Assembly: GCA_005223375.1 (NCBI GenBank)
Contig: RXOD01003984.1
Location: forward strand, 1 to 33,352
From: Amoebophrya sp. AT5.2
Lineage: Eukaryota; Sar; Dinophyceae; Syndiniales; Amoebophryaceae
Direction: 5' to 3'
DNA: 33,352 nucleotides
Below the pieces are notes generated by a model, which was not told where the DNA came from, did not search any database, and worked only from the letters and a program-made list of their open reading frames with translations. The position numbers and the translations under genes were made by a program. Within the stretch, counting starts at the first letter, position 1, and every line of letters starts with the position of its first letter. This document shows, one piece after another, positions 21,172 to 31,262 of the stretch.

Positions 21172-22287
21172 TCACCAGGTCCCCCCACGACGACCCACAC
21201 TTCCTTCTGTGCTCCACGCAGTCCATTCCTCCTCGAGTCTTGCCGCGCCTTTATTCCTGAACCGCGTCGCATTCCGCTCTGGAATGCGTTCTGGTTGTGG
21301 GTACCCGGATTGCACCGCCGCCAGGACATCCGCTTCCCGTAGCAGATGAAACGTCGGAAATGGTGCCTTGATCGTGTAGTCGCGGGCGTCTACAACTCCT
21401 CCTTCTCCTGATCCCCCGTACCGGTTGTGCACCGCCAGTGGGTGGAACAAGACGATCTGAAGCTTTTCGGACGCGTTCAACTCGTGCGCCAGGATGTGGC
21501 ACAGCTCCCACGATTTCGCTGTGAACGCGTTGAAGTCAGACAAGTCGTTGCTGGGGTTCCCCGCCGGCGGGACGACCAGGAGGGTGCTTTCGGGTTGTTG
21601 TACTTGTAGCGGGCGGGGTGGAAGCTGCTGGTGGAGATGCGGAGGAGAAAGCGGATTTGCATCCGCTTCATCCACCGCAACAGCATTCGGACTCGGTGGA
21701 CTCACGGTCACGAGCGTCGTGCGACATAATGATAATCCTGCTCCACCGCCACCTCCTCGCGCAGGATCATATTGCTCTCCATGATACGAGGGAGCGGGTC
21801 CAGCTTTCTCACCGGAAGTCCTTTCTTCTCGCAGCAGCATTTTTACCTCATTGCGAAACACGGCGGCAAGCACGTTCGAGCTCATCAATTTTGCGTCTGT
21901 AGGGCTTGGGCATGGGCTGCTATCATTTTCTACAATTTTGGACTCCTCCAGGGCCGAGGCCGCAGCAGCACCAACACCAGATGCCGTATTTGAATTCGCT
22001 GCAAGGAAACTGCATGCTTGATCTTGGTCTTCCACTGGTTCCCGAACCTCGACGACTCGGAGCACCCTGCGCTCCAGCAACGGAAGTGCGAACGGGCACA
22101 ATTTCTGTTTCACCACCCACTCGCGAACCCAGCAGCAGGTCAGATCCAAAGCATCTGCATCGCCGTTGGGACGCGTAAGGGCGGAAAACCTTCGACGTCG
22201 CAACGACAGGGAAGGCAGCAAGATACGACACGCGCCGCATGCCACGACCGAAGTATTCGAACAACGAATAGCAACGCTGCTGGACAT
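21172..22287 (-). CDS. DUF1415-family protein with organelle-targeting-like N terminus
   Basis: 371 residues from ATG at 22287-22285, the first ATG in frame, to the stop at 21174-21172. Family signatures in order: CCWVREWVVKQKLCPFALPL (about 51-70, matching the W-L-x-x-x-V-I-G-L-x-L-C-P-F-A start of DUF1415), a STLLVV strand, LSDFNAF, LFHPLAV, then YTIKAPFPTFHLLREADV and IPERN at the end. These match the conserved order of this mostly bacterial family, whose biochemical role is unknown. Residues 83 to about 235 are a Ser/Pro/Gly/Glu-rich insertion absent from bacterial members, which are usually under 200 residues. Residues 1-40 are Ser/Arg-rich without acidic residues, consistent with a mitochondrial transit peptide. 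A GT donor (GTGACGGG) lies just before the stop, so an alternative C terminus is possible. Confidence 0.8.
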   Translation of the reverse strand: MSSSVAIRCSNTSVVACGACRILLPSLSLRRRRFSALTRPNGDADALDLTCCWVREWVVKQKLCPFALPLLERRVLRVVEVREPVEDQDQACSFLAANSNTASGVGAAAASALEESKIVENDSSPCPSPTDAKLMSSNVLAAVFRNEVKMLLREERTSGEKAGPAPSYHGEQYDPARGGGGGAGLSLCRTTLVTVSPPSPNAVAVDEADANPLSPPHLHQQLPPRPLQVQQPESTLLVVPPAGNPSNDLSDFNAFTAKSWELCHILAHELNASEKLQIVLFHPLAVHNRYGGSGEGGVVDARDYTIKAPFPTFHLLREADVLAAVQSGYPQPERIPERNATRFRNKGAARLEEEWTAWSTEGSVGRRGGTW

Positions 22288-23521
22288 TTTGTTTTGTATC
22301 GGCACAGCGATTCGATTTCTCGATGAGTGTATGTTGCATGAGTGCTACACGGTTTCTTTTCCAATGTTTACTATGGGGTTCCATTTATGAATTTCAAACT
22401 TTTGCTCTCGTCCTCCTTGTTGACGTTGAGGCTGACAGATATTTTTAGTTCTTTACATTGATTGGCATGGTCGCCAGGGTCCCTCGCTGTAAGGTATGCG
22501 TGATGTAAACTCTACCTCTAGCAGCTCGTTTTACACGAGATCGAGAAATCCAGCAATAGCAATAGTAAATGTGTGTGCGTGGGGGCTTCCACTCGCACGG
22601 CACAAGATCTAGTTCTGTGACCACGGTAAGGGAACAGACTGTCCCCCTCGAGAGAAACCACTTGTCGATCATAATGATTTCTATCGGACTCACATTTAAC
22701 AGCACTGCCCCCACACGATGATGTGCATGTGTGATGAACACTTTTCTCACCATCGCCTTGTATCCTATCTATCTCTATGTAGTTGTAAGTTATACTACGG
22801 TTTTTCTGGAAGGACTTTTGTAAACCCCGATGCCCATGCCGCGTGTTTTCTTAGGAGTTGTACCTCGCTCGGCTCTTGACATCACTCCGACGTGGTGGAG
22901 AAGCTCTGAAAATCAATCGCGTGCTGGACGATCCTGTTTTTTCAGGATGCATCTCCAGAACCGCATCCTATGCGCTTGCTGCGCGTGCGGTGGTTGTTGT
23001 TCCGCGCATTCCATTCAGTGAGTGCCAGTGGACTGGACCCGGCAGAAAAAATGGATCTGGATGTCGAGTAAATGAGTGCTCGTGCTGGTCGTGATCCATC
23101 ATCTCAACTTCTACAACTGTCAAAATTATTCATGAACAAGATGATCTTCCTTCCTGCTTCTTCGTTCTCGTTCTCGATATGCGAATGCGAAACCCTTCTG
23201 AATACGCTGTGAGGGCGACGACGATCGGAATCGAGTTAAGAAGGAGGAGCAGATATGGAGCAATTTAGAAAAGATGTTCGAGTTCGCAGGCATAAGCATC
23301 TAAAGTAAGTGAATCAACATCAACGTTCCTGATTCAATATATAGCAAAAGGTGCCTCGTCCTGTGCTATGTATTGCCGTGTGCATAGATATTCAGACGTA
23401 AATGCTAATACAACAATGCTAATACAACGCTATGAGGATCATCAAAACAATTGAGGCGCGATAACAAGACCTCCATCCCCGCATCAGATACATACAGATG
23501 GATTAAATACATACTTGTACT
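22288..23521. other. Intergenic region between DUF1415 and pepsin-like genes
   Basis: About 1.2 kb, AT-rich, with no supported gene on either strand. It contains an exact 14-bp tandem duplication at 23401-23428 and the motif TCAATATATAGC near 23334, which resembles one near 16602 in another intergenic region. Confidence 0.5.
23401..23428. repeat. 14-bp tandem duplication
   Basis: AATGCTAATACAAC is present twice, back to back, without a mismatch. It is intergenic and probably a slippage product. Confidence 0.7.
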
Positions 23522-26500
23522 TCAATTTTCCGGCCACTCGAGGCCGATTTTCGGGAGTATCATTTCCCGGTTTACGTAGTCGTAGCTCGTTCCGATTGCT
23601 CTGTGCCACGTGAGTCCCAGGATCGCCGCCGGCATGGTGGTGGGCTCGCGCAGGCGCGCAATGTGCGTGTTTTCTGCGATGCAGCTGTGCATAGACAGCA
23701 CGCGCCCCCCCTCCATTCGTTCGCAGTAGCAGTAGTCTCGCGGCCGGATGTTGTACCAAAAGTACTCGTTTTTTTCCGGGTAAGGGTTCTGCTTCACCAG
23801 CTCGAAGCTGACGTCCGGGCCGTCCAGGCAGCTCCTGTACTTGTAGGTCGGGACCCTCCGCCGGTACTTCTTCCGGATGTCGGCTTCGTCTTCGGACGGA
23901 TCCGACGGCAAACCATCTTCGTCGTCGTCCTCCTCGCTCTCGTACCCGTATGCCACGTTGGCCTTGGCCGCCGCCCCAGCAGCACTCGCTTTCAATTTCA
24001 TCCTTTCCTCCTCCCGCATTTCCCGTCGCAGCTCCTCCTCGCGGCGCAGCACGGCGCGCTCGGCTTTGTGGAACTCAATCTCGTCCGCAGCGGGGTCCTT
24101 CTCGACAGTGCGCAACACTATGCGGCGACCGTCCGCGTCCTTCTCCACAATCTGGTCCAGGAAGTAGTCGTACAGCTCCGGAGACAAAGAAAGCATGCTC
24201 CACCCGGTGTCGAAAATCAGCTTGTACCCGCTGCTGTCCCGGTCAACGCACTCGCGCTGCGTAGTTTCTTGAACAGCAGCTGCAGCGTCTGCTCCGTGCC
24301 CACGCAGCTTGGGCTTGCGCGCTTCTTTTGCAGGAGTTACCCTTGGTGCTTCTGCTTCCCCAGCCTGAGCGACAGACCGAAAAACTTTTGGGTTCATCCG
24401 AAGCTCCTGCTTCCGCGCTCGGCGCCCAACGTGCGGCAACAACATTTTTCTAATCGACTCCCGCACCCGGAGGGCCTCCGCCTCTTTTTTCTGCCACTGC
24501 TCGCGCACTTCCTCGTTTCCATTCCTCTTCGCCCTTTCGCTCCTTCGCTTCTGCTCCGCGTGCCGCTTCTGTTCTTCTCTGTATTCCTCCAGGTACTTTG
24601 CGCTTTCGGGCAGGTCCTGCACTAGTCTCTCGGGGTCGTCCTCATTCTCCTCTGCCATTTTCCAGAACAGCGGTTGTTCCAGGAACATAGTGGACGGCTT
24701 GTGCTCGGGTGCCTTCGTGTTCGCGTAGTCGAGCTTCTCCACCTTGGCCTCCAGCAGCGTGGTCCCAATCTTGATGCGCCGTGCCGCCAGTTGCCAGTGC
24801 GTGGGGGCGAAGCCAATCGTGTCGCGCAGACTGGGCACCACATTCCGGGTCATCACCGTCTGCCACTCCCGGTGCGCGTACTTCTCGCGGAGCCGCATCC
24901 GCTGCTTCCGCAGATCGGTCAGTTCTTCCCGCCGCTTCCGATTCAGGTTTTCCCCCTTCTCTATTTTTTCGATTTTTCGTCCGTACGCGGCAATTTGGTC
25001 GCGGAGCTTTTGAAGCGGAGCGTAGATGGCGGGCGAGTAGGCCACCGGCGCGTGGCCTTCGTTTGCCGGGTGGAAAGCCGCGCGGCGAGGGTCCCTCTCC
25101 CTGCTTCTTTCCCACGCTGCTGCTGCTCCTGCATCACGACTCGATGAGGCCCCTCCGCTAGCGAGCAACGGCGAGTAGTACGTCAAACACTCCCGCCCTT
25201 GCCAGCGATCCGTCTTCGCCAGGTGTTGTTTCGCGTTGGCTTCTTTCCTCTTTGCTCCCGTGACCCGGTAGCTCGGGCCGCGCAAGGCCTCCTGCCATTC
25301 CCTGCACTGCTTGTTTTGTGCCGTCTCCGTTCCCGCGTGCAGCACGATCCTGTCGTACCAGTACGCGTGCCACAGCGCGGTCATCGTCGAGAACTTGGAG
25401 CGATTCCAGTTAAGCTCCTCAGCGAGGGGAAAACGGATCACGTCCTCCTCCTTCGGCGCGGCGTGCAGCACAAACAAAGGCTGCTGCAGCCACTGCTGCG
25501 TCGCCTGGTCCATCAGGAGGAAGGCAAACACGGGCTTCACTTTGTTGCTATCCTGATCTGCAGACCACGTCGTTGCGGTCGCGACAGCTGCTGCAGCGCT
25601 ACCACCTTTACCGAGCGCTAATTGAAATTTCTTCGCGTAATAGTCCATGGCGAAGTAGTCCAACATTATGGGCCAACTGTCCGGCCAATGCTCGGACTCG
25701 GCGCGGTCGGCCAGAAAGCCCAGCCCGAGGTTTCCCTGCATGATGTCGATTTCATGCTGCGGCGACGGCGCGGCGATCATCGGCAGTCGGAGCGAAGCGA
25801 AAAGATTCGTCTTTTCTTGTTTCGATTCATCCGAGTTCTTTTCATCTTCACTCGGCTTCGGTTCGTGCAGCCGCCGGAAGTTTTGCAGCAGCTCTCTCCG
25901 AAACGGGAAGAACGTCCGGAACCACCACACGCCGTGCAGCCAGACGTCCAGACTTTCGTCGTCTCCCAGGCGCTGTACTGGTGCGTCGCCCGTCGCCCGC
26001 CCGACTATCTGTGCCGCGACGCGCCACTTCGGCTTCGCACCAGAAGAGCCTGCTCCATGCCCCCCAAGAACGAGTTCCTCATGCTCGTGCTGGAAGCCGC
26101 GCCCCGCCCGCTTCCTGTACGCGTCGTTGCGCGGAGAGAACGGGTTGAAGCTAACCAGCGGACAGGTGTCGTCGTCCAGCAGTGGCTGCACCACAAACTG
26201 ACCCTCCGTACCGGTCCCCTGATACAAAGTGCTCCTGCTCTTCCGCTCCGGGGGGCCCCGTTGCATCAGTCTCGCCTTGAGCTTCCGCACCCGCTCCGAG
26301 TTCGTCCTGCCATTCGCACGCAGAACTGCGCCGTCAAGCACCAAAAGTTTGAACATCTCGATCCCCCGGTACAACTCATCGCTGCTGCATGCAGCTGATG
26401 CTGATTCCGTCTCCCCGCCGCCCGTGCCAATATCTACATCCGGGAGCTGCAAAGCATGGGTGAACTTGGAATTTGATTGGGATTTTTGATGGGTCGTACT

Positions 26501-27556
26501 CGTAGTCGTACTACTACTCCCCGCCCCCACTACCACCAGCTCGTCGCGGATGGGGATTCCGGCGACGTCCCCGTTACCGTACCTCCCGCACACGATCGGG
26601 AGTTGGTGTTCGTCCAGCGTCTGTTTCAGCTTACCGTAGTTCGAATTGTGCTCAGACTTAAAGGCTGCGGGCATGTCGTCCCAGTGGAGGTATTCAGCGG
26701 TGGACGATTTGTACTCCTCATCCCCACTTCCGTCCAGTTCTCCACCTCCACCCTCGAGAATCCGCAGGTAATTCACCGACGCCCCGCCCGTGTCCAGGAG
26801 GAAGAGCTGGCTCTCTTTCGCGGGCCTGTACTGGTGGCGGTCGTCATGGCGCGGCGCTCGTGGTCGTTGATCTTGTTCTTGTTCATCCGCATCCTTCGAG
26901 CTCGTGGACGGGGTCTCCTGTTCGAGAAACGTTCCCACGTGGAATCGGACCCCGAAACCGCGACGAAACTCGGAACCACCAAACCGGCGGTTGTCGTTCA
27001 ACCCGAACTTTTCGTTTAGAAGGCCCCCGCCGAGAGGCTCCAGAGGCCAGAAATGTACAAGGCTGCGGTCCTCGGGATAGTCCAGCGCGGGGCGCCGCTT
27101 CGTCCCATCCGGGTCGGCCTCCTGGAAAGGCCCGTAGGCGCCAAGCAAGCCACCAAGGCCCACGCCTGGTTCGCCCTTCCCCGCGCCCGCCAGGCCGAAG
27201 TAAAAAGCTAGAAACAGCCCACCGGCGAGAGCGGCCACCGTAACGAAGGCGATAATCCCGATCGCCCAATGCTTGCATTTGTCCGCTTCAGAGGCGGAAT
27301 CTTCGGCACATCTGCCAACAGCCTCGTCACCATGAATACTTACCAGAGGATCCTCTTCCGCTTCCGGTTCCGCACCACCAGGGTTCCCACTTCCGGTTCC
27401 GCTTCCGTGTTCCCGCTCGTATTTCCGGCGAATCATCTGTGCAAGCTGCTCCACATCGCCAGGAGCCAACTCGCACCCCTCAGCGACGGCGAACGAGGAG
27501 CTTGAGATTTTCCGGGGTGTGGGCCCCGATGGGGGATGCGCGTTCTGGGCCTTCAT
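23522..27556 (-). CDS. Large membrane-anchored pepsin-like (A1 aspartic protease-related) protein
   Basis: Single exon of 1,344 residues from ATG 27556-27554, the first ATG after an in-frame TAG. Residues about 97-124 form one hydrophobic helix, suggesting a type II membrane protein with its bulk in the lumen or outside. VRFHVGTF (about 203-210) then LFLLDTGGAS (Asp255) resembles the start of the pepsin fold. KLIFDTGWSMLSLSPELYDYF (Asp1116, codon 24211-24209) resembles the second active-site strand and its helix. AILGLTWHRAIGTSYDYVNRE near the C terminus resembles the ILG...YYxxFDRE end of pepsins. Both catalytic Asp-Thr-Gly triads are intact, but the usual following Ser/Thr is Gly in the first and Trp in the second. 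About 860 residues separate the two Asp residues, against roughly 180 in pepsin, including long charged coiled coils (about 850-1080). Activity is therefore uncertain. Confidence 0.7.
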   Translation of the reverse strand: MKAQNAHPPSGPTPRKISSSSFAVAEGCELAPGDVEQLAQMIRRKYEREHGSGTGSGNPGGAEPEAEEDPLVSIHGDEAVGRCAEDSASEADKCKHWAIGIIAFVTVAALAGGLFLAFYFGLAGAGKGEPGVGLGGLLGAYGPFQEADPDGTKRRPALDYPEDRSLVHFWPLEPLGGGLLNEKFGLNDNRRFGGSEFRRGFGVRFHVGTFLEQETPSTSSKDADEQEQDQRPRAPRHDDRHQYRPAKESQLFLLDTGGASVNYLRILEGGGGELDGSGDEEYKSSTAEYLHWDDMPAAFKSEHNSNYGKLKQTLDEHQLPIVCGRYGNGDVAGIPIRDELVVVGAGSSSTTTSTTHQKSQSNSKFTHALQLPDVDIGTGGGETESASAACSSDELYRGIEMFKLLVLDGAVLRANGRTNSERVRKLKARLMQRGPPERKSRSTLYQGTGTEGQFVVQPLLDDDTCPLVSFNPFSPRNDAYRKRAGRGFQHEHEELVLGGHGAGSSGAKPKWRVAAQIVGRATGDAPVQRLGDDESLDVWLHGVWWFRTFFPFRRELLQNFRRLHEPKPSEDEKNSDESKQEKTNLFASLRLPMIAAPSPQHEIDIMQGNLGLGFLADRAESEHWPDSWPIMLDYFAMDYYAKKFQLALGKGGSAAAAVATATTWSADQDSNKVKPVFAFLLMDQATQQWLQQPLFVLHAAPKEEDVIRFPLAEELNWNRSKFSTMTALWHAYWYDRIVLHAGTETAQNKQCREWQEALRGPSYRVTGAKRKEANAKQHLAKTDRWQGRECLTYYSPLLASGGASSSRDAGAAAAWERSRERDPRRAAFHPANEGHAPVAYSPAIYAPLQKLRDQIAAYGRKIEKIEKGENLNRKRREELTDLRKQRMRLREKYAHREWQTVMTRNVVPSLRDTIGFAPTHWQLAARRIKIGTTLLEAKVEKLDYANTKAPEHKPSTMFLEQPLFWKMAEENEDDPERLVQDLPESAKYLEEYREEQKRHAEQKRRSERAKRNGNEEVREQWQKKEAEALRVRESIRKMLLPHVGRRARKQELRMNPKVFRSVAQAGEAEAPRVTPAKEARKPKLRGHGADAAAAVQETTQRECVDRDSSGYKLIFDTGWSMLSLSPELYDYFLDQIVEKDADGRRIVLRTVEKDPAADEIEFHKAERAVLRREEELRREMREEERMKLKASAAGAAAKANVAYGYESEEDDDEDGLPSDPSEDEADIRKKYRRRVPTYKYRSCLDGPDVSFELVKQNPYPEKNEYFWYNIRPRDYCYCERMEGGRVLSMHSCIAENTHIARLREPTTMPAAILGLTWHRAIGTSYDYVNREMILPKIGLEWPEN

Positions 27557-28736
27557 GAGTGCGCGCAAGCTCCTCTGTTCTTGTTCCAGAACTCCAAGAA
27601 GCTATGGAATCTGGAGAGCATGCATGGTGCTACTTCTCTTTCTGAGTCCGAATCTATCGGCACGAAAGAAACAAATGAATCACGCCCGCTAGTAGCTCTA
27701 TCACATGTCAAGGAAATACTTTGTTTCAAATTGATTCTAGTAGTAGTTCAAGTTCTGATCATAAAGATCATTTGCCAGGCCCAGGGACAACCAGGAAACC
27801 AAGCGAAGTCAGTGGAAGCTGTAGAGACAGAAACAAATTACTTACAAACATAGGGCAATCTATGATAAATTCTTGCTCTTCAATCACGTCAGTACTTCAC
27901 CACGTGTTACACTGACTCACTTCAGATTGAATCTCTTACTTAGCTTCAATCAACGAAAACAAAATTTCAGAAATATTTATACTGAAATTGAGATCATGAT
28001 CGCTAGGGTGCTGCTGGATCCACTTCCACGCATTGGGAACTACTTCCACGATGTTGAGGCGTGTCCCATCTTCCTTAGATCCATCGATCTGGATCTTTTC
28101 TTCCACGGAGTAGTTTCATTCTAAGTGACTCTGTCAACATGCTCTCTGACTTTCGACTTTGACTGATCATCGAGGAGGTCGCGGACGCGCCTACAGCTAC
28201 AACATTGTAAGTATAGCCTATCCATACAAGATCATACACGGCCAGCATCTGAGGCAGAGTGCTACTTCTGGACCGCATCTTTATCTTAGACTTCATCTTC
28301 GCTGCGTTCCTTTTAGCATCTTCGTCGTCTGCATGCTTTTGCTTTTGGTTCCTTCAACTATGTGCAAGTTCGAGCTCCGGCGGGGGCAGAAGTCCTCTCT
28401 GTTTCTTTCGATGATATCCTGCGGCTTTTGATGCCAGTCCGTCGGAAGACGGAAAACTGCTTGCCGCTCTTCCTTATCCTTGGGTGCATTACATGTCATG
28501 GGCATCTGCTCCTTCGCAGCTGCGCTGAAGCTTATGTTTCTAGATGCATCTGCATGAATATCCAGCAGAAGCAGAGCATTGTCTCTGAATGTCGACGTGG
28601 TGCTCCTGCTCCTGGTCGTGCAGCTGTGTTTGTATGTTGATGCTTCTGTTTGATGTGTGGTTGTCTGCTCTGGGACCACGGCCTACAAGAACCCCTATGT
28701 CTCGTCCGCCCTCCCGTTGAGAACCTACCCCTTTGT
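27557..28736. other. Intergenic region between pepsin-like and TMEM198-like genes
   Basis: About 1.2 kb with short frames on both strands, none with recognisable domains or coding-like composition. The upstream part should hold the promoter of the pepsin-like gene. No repeat or RNA gene stood out. Confidence 0.5.
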
Positions 28737-30572
28737 TCAGACGTAAGAGCGTCCGACAGTTTCCGATTCTGAGTAGGGTCGCCGGTGGTACTGTCGCTGC
28801 ATTTCGACAGCGTCGAGGGGGAGCCTGCGATCGGTGATCGGGCGCGACTTCGCCGGCCTTCTCGTCGAAACTGAAGGTCGCGCACTCGTCTTTCCTCGGC
28901 GAAAGTTACGACCTTGGCCTTCTTCCGCTGCTTGGCCACCGGATCGTCTGCCACCTCCGCACCTGGTGTCGCGATCGTGGTCCCGCGGTCGAAAGGACCG
29001 CAACGCGTAGTAGAAGAAAACTAAACCGGTGAAGGAAAGAATGGCCCACGCTATCGCCGCGTTTTTGTCAACCGTGATATTAACGGTAGATGCTGTAGTG
29101 TGTGCGCTTGAAGCAGGAGCGGCTGGGCTACTGGTCGTGGAAGACGATGCTGATAAATATAGCTCTGCCTCTCGTCTGCTCGTAGCCAGTGCACCGGGGC
29201 TGGCTGCACCGGAAGTCGATGATTGAGCATGGGGCTGTGGCTGTGTCACTTCCTTCTTGGGCACCTGCGTTCCCTTGATGTCATCAGCCTCTTTACTAGC
29301 ATCAGCATCACCAGAGCCAGCCGAGATCGAGAACTTTTCGCTTTTAATACTTCCATTTGCATCTTCAGGCCCCGGTTGGGTCTGCTCGCGCCCCACAGTG
29401 CGGCCAACATTGGCGAAAATAAAATCTGCGATGCTATTTCCGGCTTCCGTGCTGATGGCTGTGTCCTCGATGTCCTCACTGTCGAGCGAAGCAGGTGCTG
29501 GAGGGGAGTTGTAGTCGGAGGTAGAAGTTATCTCCTGCAACGAAGATGGATATGAGTCACGCTTTGAGCTGCCGAGCAGCAGCACTCTCCGGAGGCACGC
29601 GAACGGCAGAGCCAATCCCGGCGAAAACGTCTTTGAAAAGACATTTCTGCTGAGTTGATCGCTCTGCTGCTTGTCCTCCGCATGGAGCGAGAGTTGCACC
29701 ACGAAGTACTCGTACCACAGCCCGGCCAAAATTAGCAGCTCGCCCAGCGCCGACGCAGTCCACGCGGCGGAGAAGGCCGCCAGCAACGCACGGTAGAGGC
29801 ACAACTGGTAAACCGTTGCGAGGACGCCGCACGAAAGTATCACGATGACAGCGATGTACGTTTCCACTGCGTCTACGTCTTCGTCTTCCACCCCGCGCAT
29901 ACCCGGTGGATCCGCGCTCGTCGTGGTCTTCTCGTGCTCAGACCGCCCGAGCCCGACAAAGCTTTTCACCACAGTCGAGAACAGCGGCGCAACCACAACA
30001 TGCCCCGCCAGGCTCCCCCCCACGAACATGGCGGTGCGCGAGAAACACAGCAAGAGCAACCCGCCGAAGAAAGACGGAAACAGCAAGGCAATGAGCTGCG
30101 CGCGCATCACCTGTCCGTGGTCCACCGCAGCAATTGCGGGTGAAGATGAAGAAGAAGATGCCATGTTCGCGAATACCCAGCCAAAAAAAGCGTTCCGGAG
30201 TGGCAGGTATACTGTCGGGCAACTGGTGAGGAACGCGAAGACAGCGGAAAATCCGAGGAGAAACTGGGCCAGCTTCCCGAGTTTCCTGCCATAGAAAACG
30301 AGTGCCATGCCAAGCACGAACAGGGTGAAGAAAACGATGGAAGAGACAAGCAAATGCTCGCGGACTGCCGTGTTGTAGTCGACCCGGTCGAGGAGAGTAA
30401 CCGAGGTTGGCGACGCGGCAGCTGCAGCAGCTGCCATCGAGAAGCCTGCGCTTGATGTTGAACGACTAGCCTCGCGATCCTGCACCATGGCCGCTGCCGG
30501 GGATGCTCCCGCTGCAAAAATCGTTCCTGCGTTTGTCTGGGTGAGCACGTCTGGCGAAGGTGAGAGCGACAT
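28737..30572 (-). CDS. Multi-pass membrane protein resembling TMEM198/DUF4203
   Basis: 611 residues, single exon, ATG at 30572-30570. Hydrophobic segments lie at about 74-94, 99-121, 160-177, 181-203, 236-256 and 262-292 (perhaps two), and a last one at 506-527. The pair FYGRKLGKLAQFLLGF (93-108) and the later LIALLFPSFFGGLL followed by TAMFVGGSLAGHVVV resemble the G-x-R-x-x-K-x-x-x-F-L-x-G-F and L-x-G-x-x-x-G layout of DUF4203 (TMEM198/TM7SF3) domains. Between 300 and 500 it is acidic and Ser-rich. The C-terminal 84 residues are Arg-rich and probably cytosolic. The function of the family in protists is not known. It could also be an unrelated small-residue-rich polytopic protein. Confidence 0.6.
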   Translation of the reverse strand: MSLSPSPDVLTQTNAGTIFAAGASPAAAMVQDREASRSTSSAGFSMAAAAAAASPTSVTLLDRVDYNTAVREHLLVSSIVFFTLFVLGMALVFYGRKLGKLAQFLLGFSAVFAFLTSCPTVYLPLRNAFFGWVFANMASSSSSSPAIAAVDHGQVMRAQLIALLFPSFFGGLLLLCFSRTAMFVGGSLAGHVVVAPLFSTVVKSFVGLGRSEHEKTTTSADPPGMRGVEDEDVDAVETYIAVIVILSCGVLATVYQLCLYRALLAAFSAAWTASALGELLILAGLWYEYFVVQLSLHAEDKQQSDQLSRNVFSKTFSPGLALPFACLRRVLLLGSSKRDSYPSSLQEITSTSDYNSPPAPASLDSEDIEDTAISTEAGNSIADFIFANVGRTVGREQTQPGPEDANGSIKSEKFSISAGSGDADASKEADDIKGTQVPKKEVTQPQPHAQSSTSGAASPGALATSRREAELYLSASSSTTSSPAAPASSAHTTASTVNITVDKNAAIAWAILSFTGLVFFYYALRSFRPRDHDRDTRCGGGRRSGGQAAEEGQGRNFRRGKTSARPSVSTRRPAKSRPITDRRLPLDAVEMQRQYHRRPYSESETVGRSYV

Positions 30573-31262
30573 TTATCATGCGCCGTCAGATTGATCGAGA
30601 GTCGTTGTCTTTCTTCAAGCGCAAAAAATGTTCAAAAAAAGCATGCGCGTGCCCGTGCATGTACTTATGTTGTTGCCGGCTCGCCTTCTATCAAAGACAA
30701 AGAAAAAGGAGGCTTAGAAAAGCGAACTAAGAGGAATCAATGCTGGCAACCACGTACGTATAGTAATTTTTTAAATCGAACGCACCGGCGCCACCGGGAA
30801 CGGCAGCTACGTCCTCGAGACAATGTCAATGCTGGTACGCTTTACCGGATGGAGCTTAATTTAAGTAATTACACGACTGGGACGAGCGAGTGGAGCATCA
30901 ATACGCGTCCAATCAGTGAACATCCATCATACATCATCACGAAAAACCTCGTCCAATCAGCGAACAGGCTGCCGTAACAAGCACGGAATGACCTCCTCGG
31001 AAGAAATGCATTCATCTGCCACATCGCCCGCTGCGCTGGCTGCGAGCAGTTGTTTAGTGTAGGTAAAGTATAACCGCTGTACAAACATGTACGAAGCACA
31101 GTATGATTCATTTTTCAGCTTCACCCAGTGAGTGTGCCTGTCTCTGGAGCAGTTATCCTGGCGCTGGGAGTTGCTTGTAACGAGTTGACATGGGGGCTTT
31201 ATCTCGCTCAGGTGCAGCTAAGCTCCTCATCAAACGGCACTTCACAAACTCTGACTTCATGT
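30573..31262. other. Intergenic region between TMEM198-like and methyltransferase genes
   Basis: About 0.7 kb, with no supported gene. It should hold the TMEM198-like promoter and the methyltransferase 3' UTR. The related stretches CGTCCAATCAG and CGTCCAATCAGCG occur at about 30905 and 30950, each containing CCAAT. Confidence 0.45.

Noticed and set aside
23603..24625. Plus-strand open frame of 340 codons
   Set aside because: Lies wholly antisense to the C-terminal part of the pepsin-like gene. Composition (Leu/Arg/His/Pro-rich, no motif) is that of a mirror frame.
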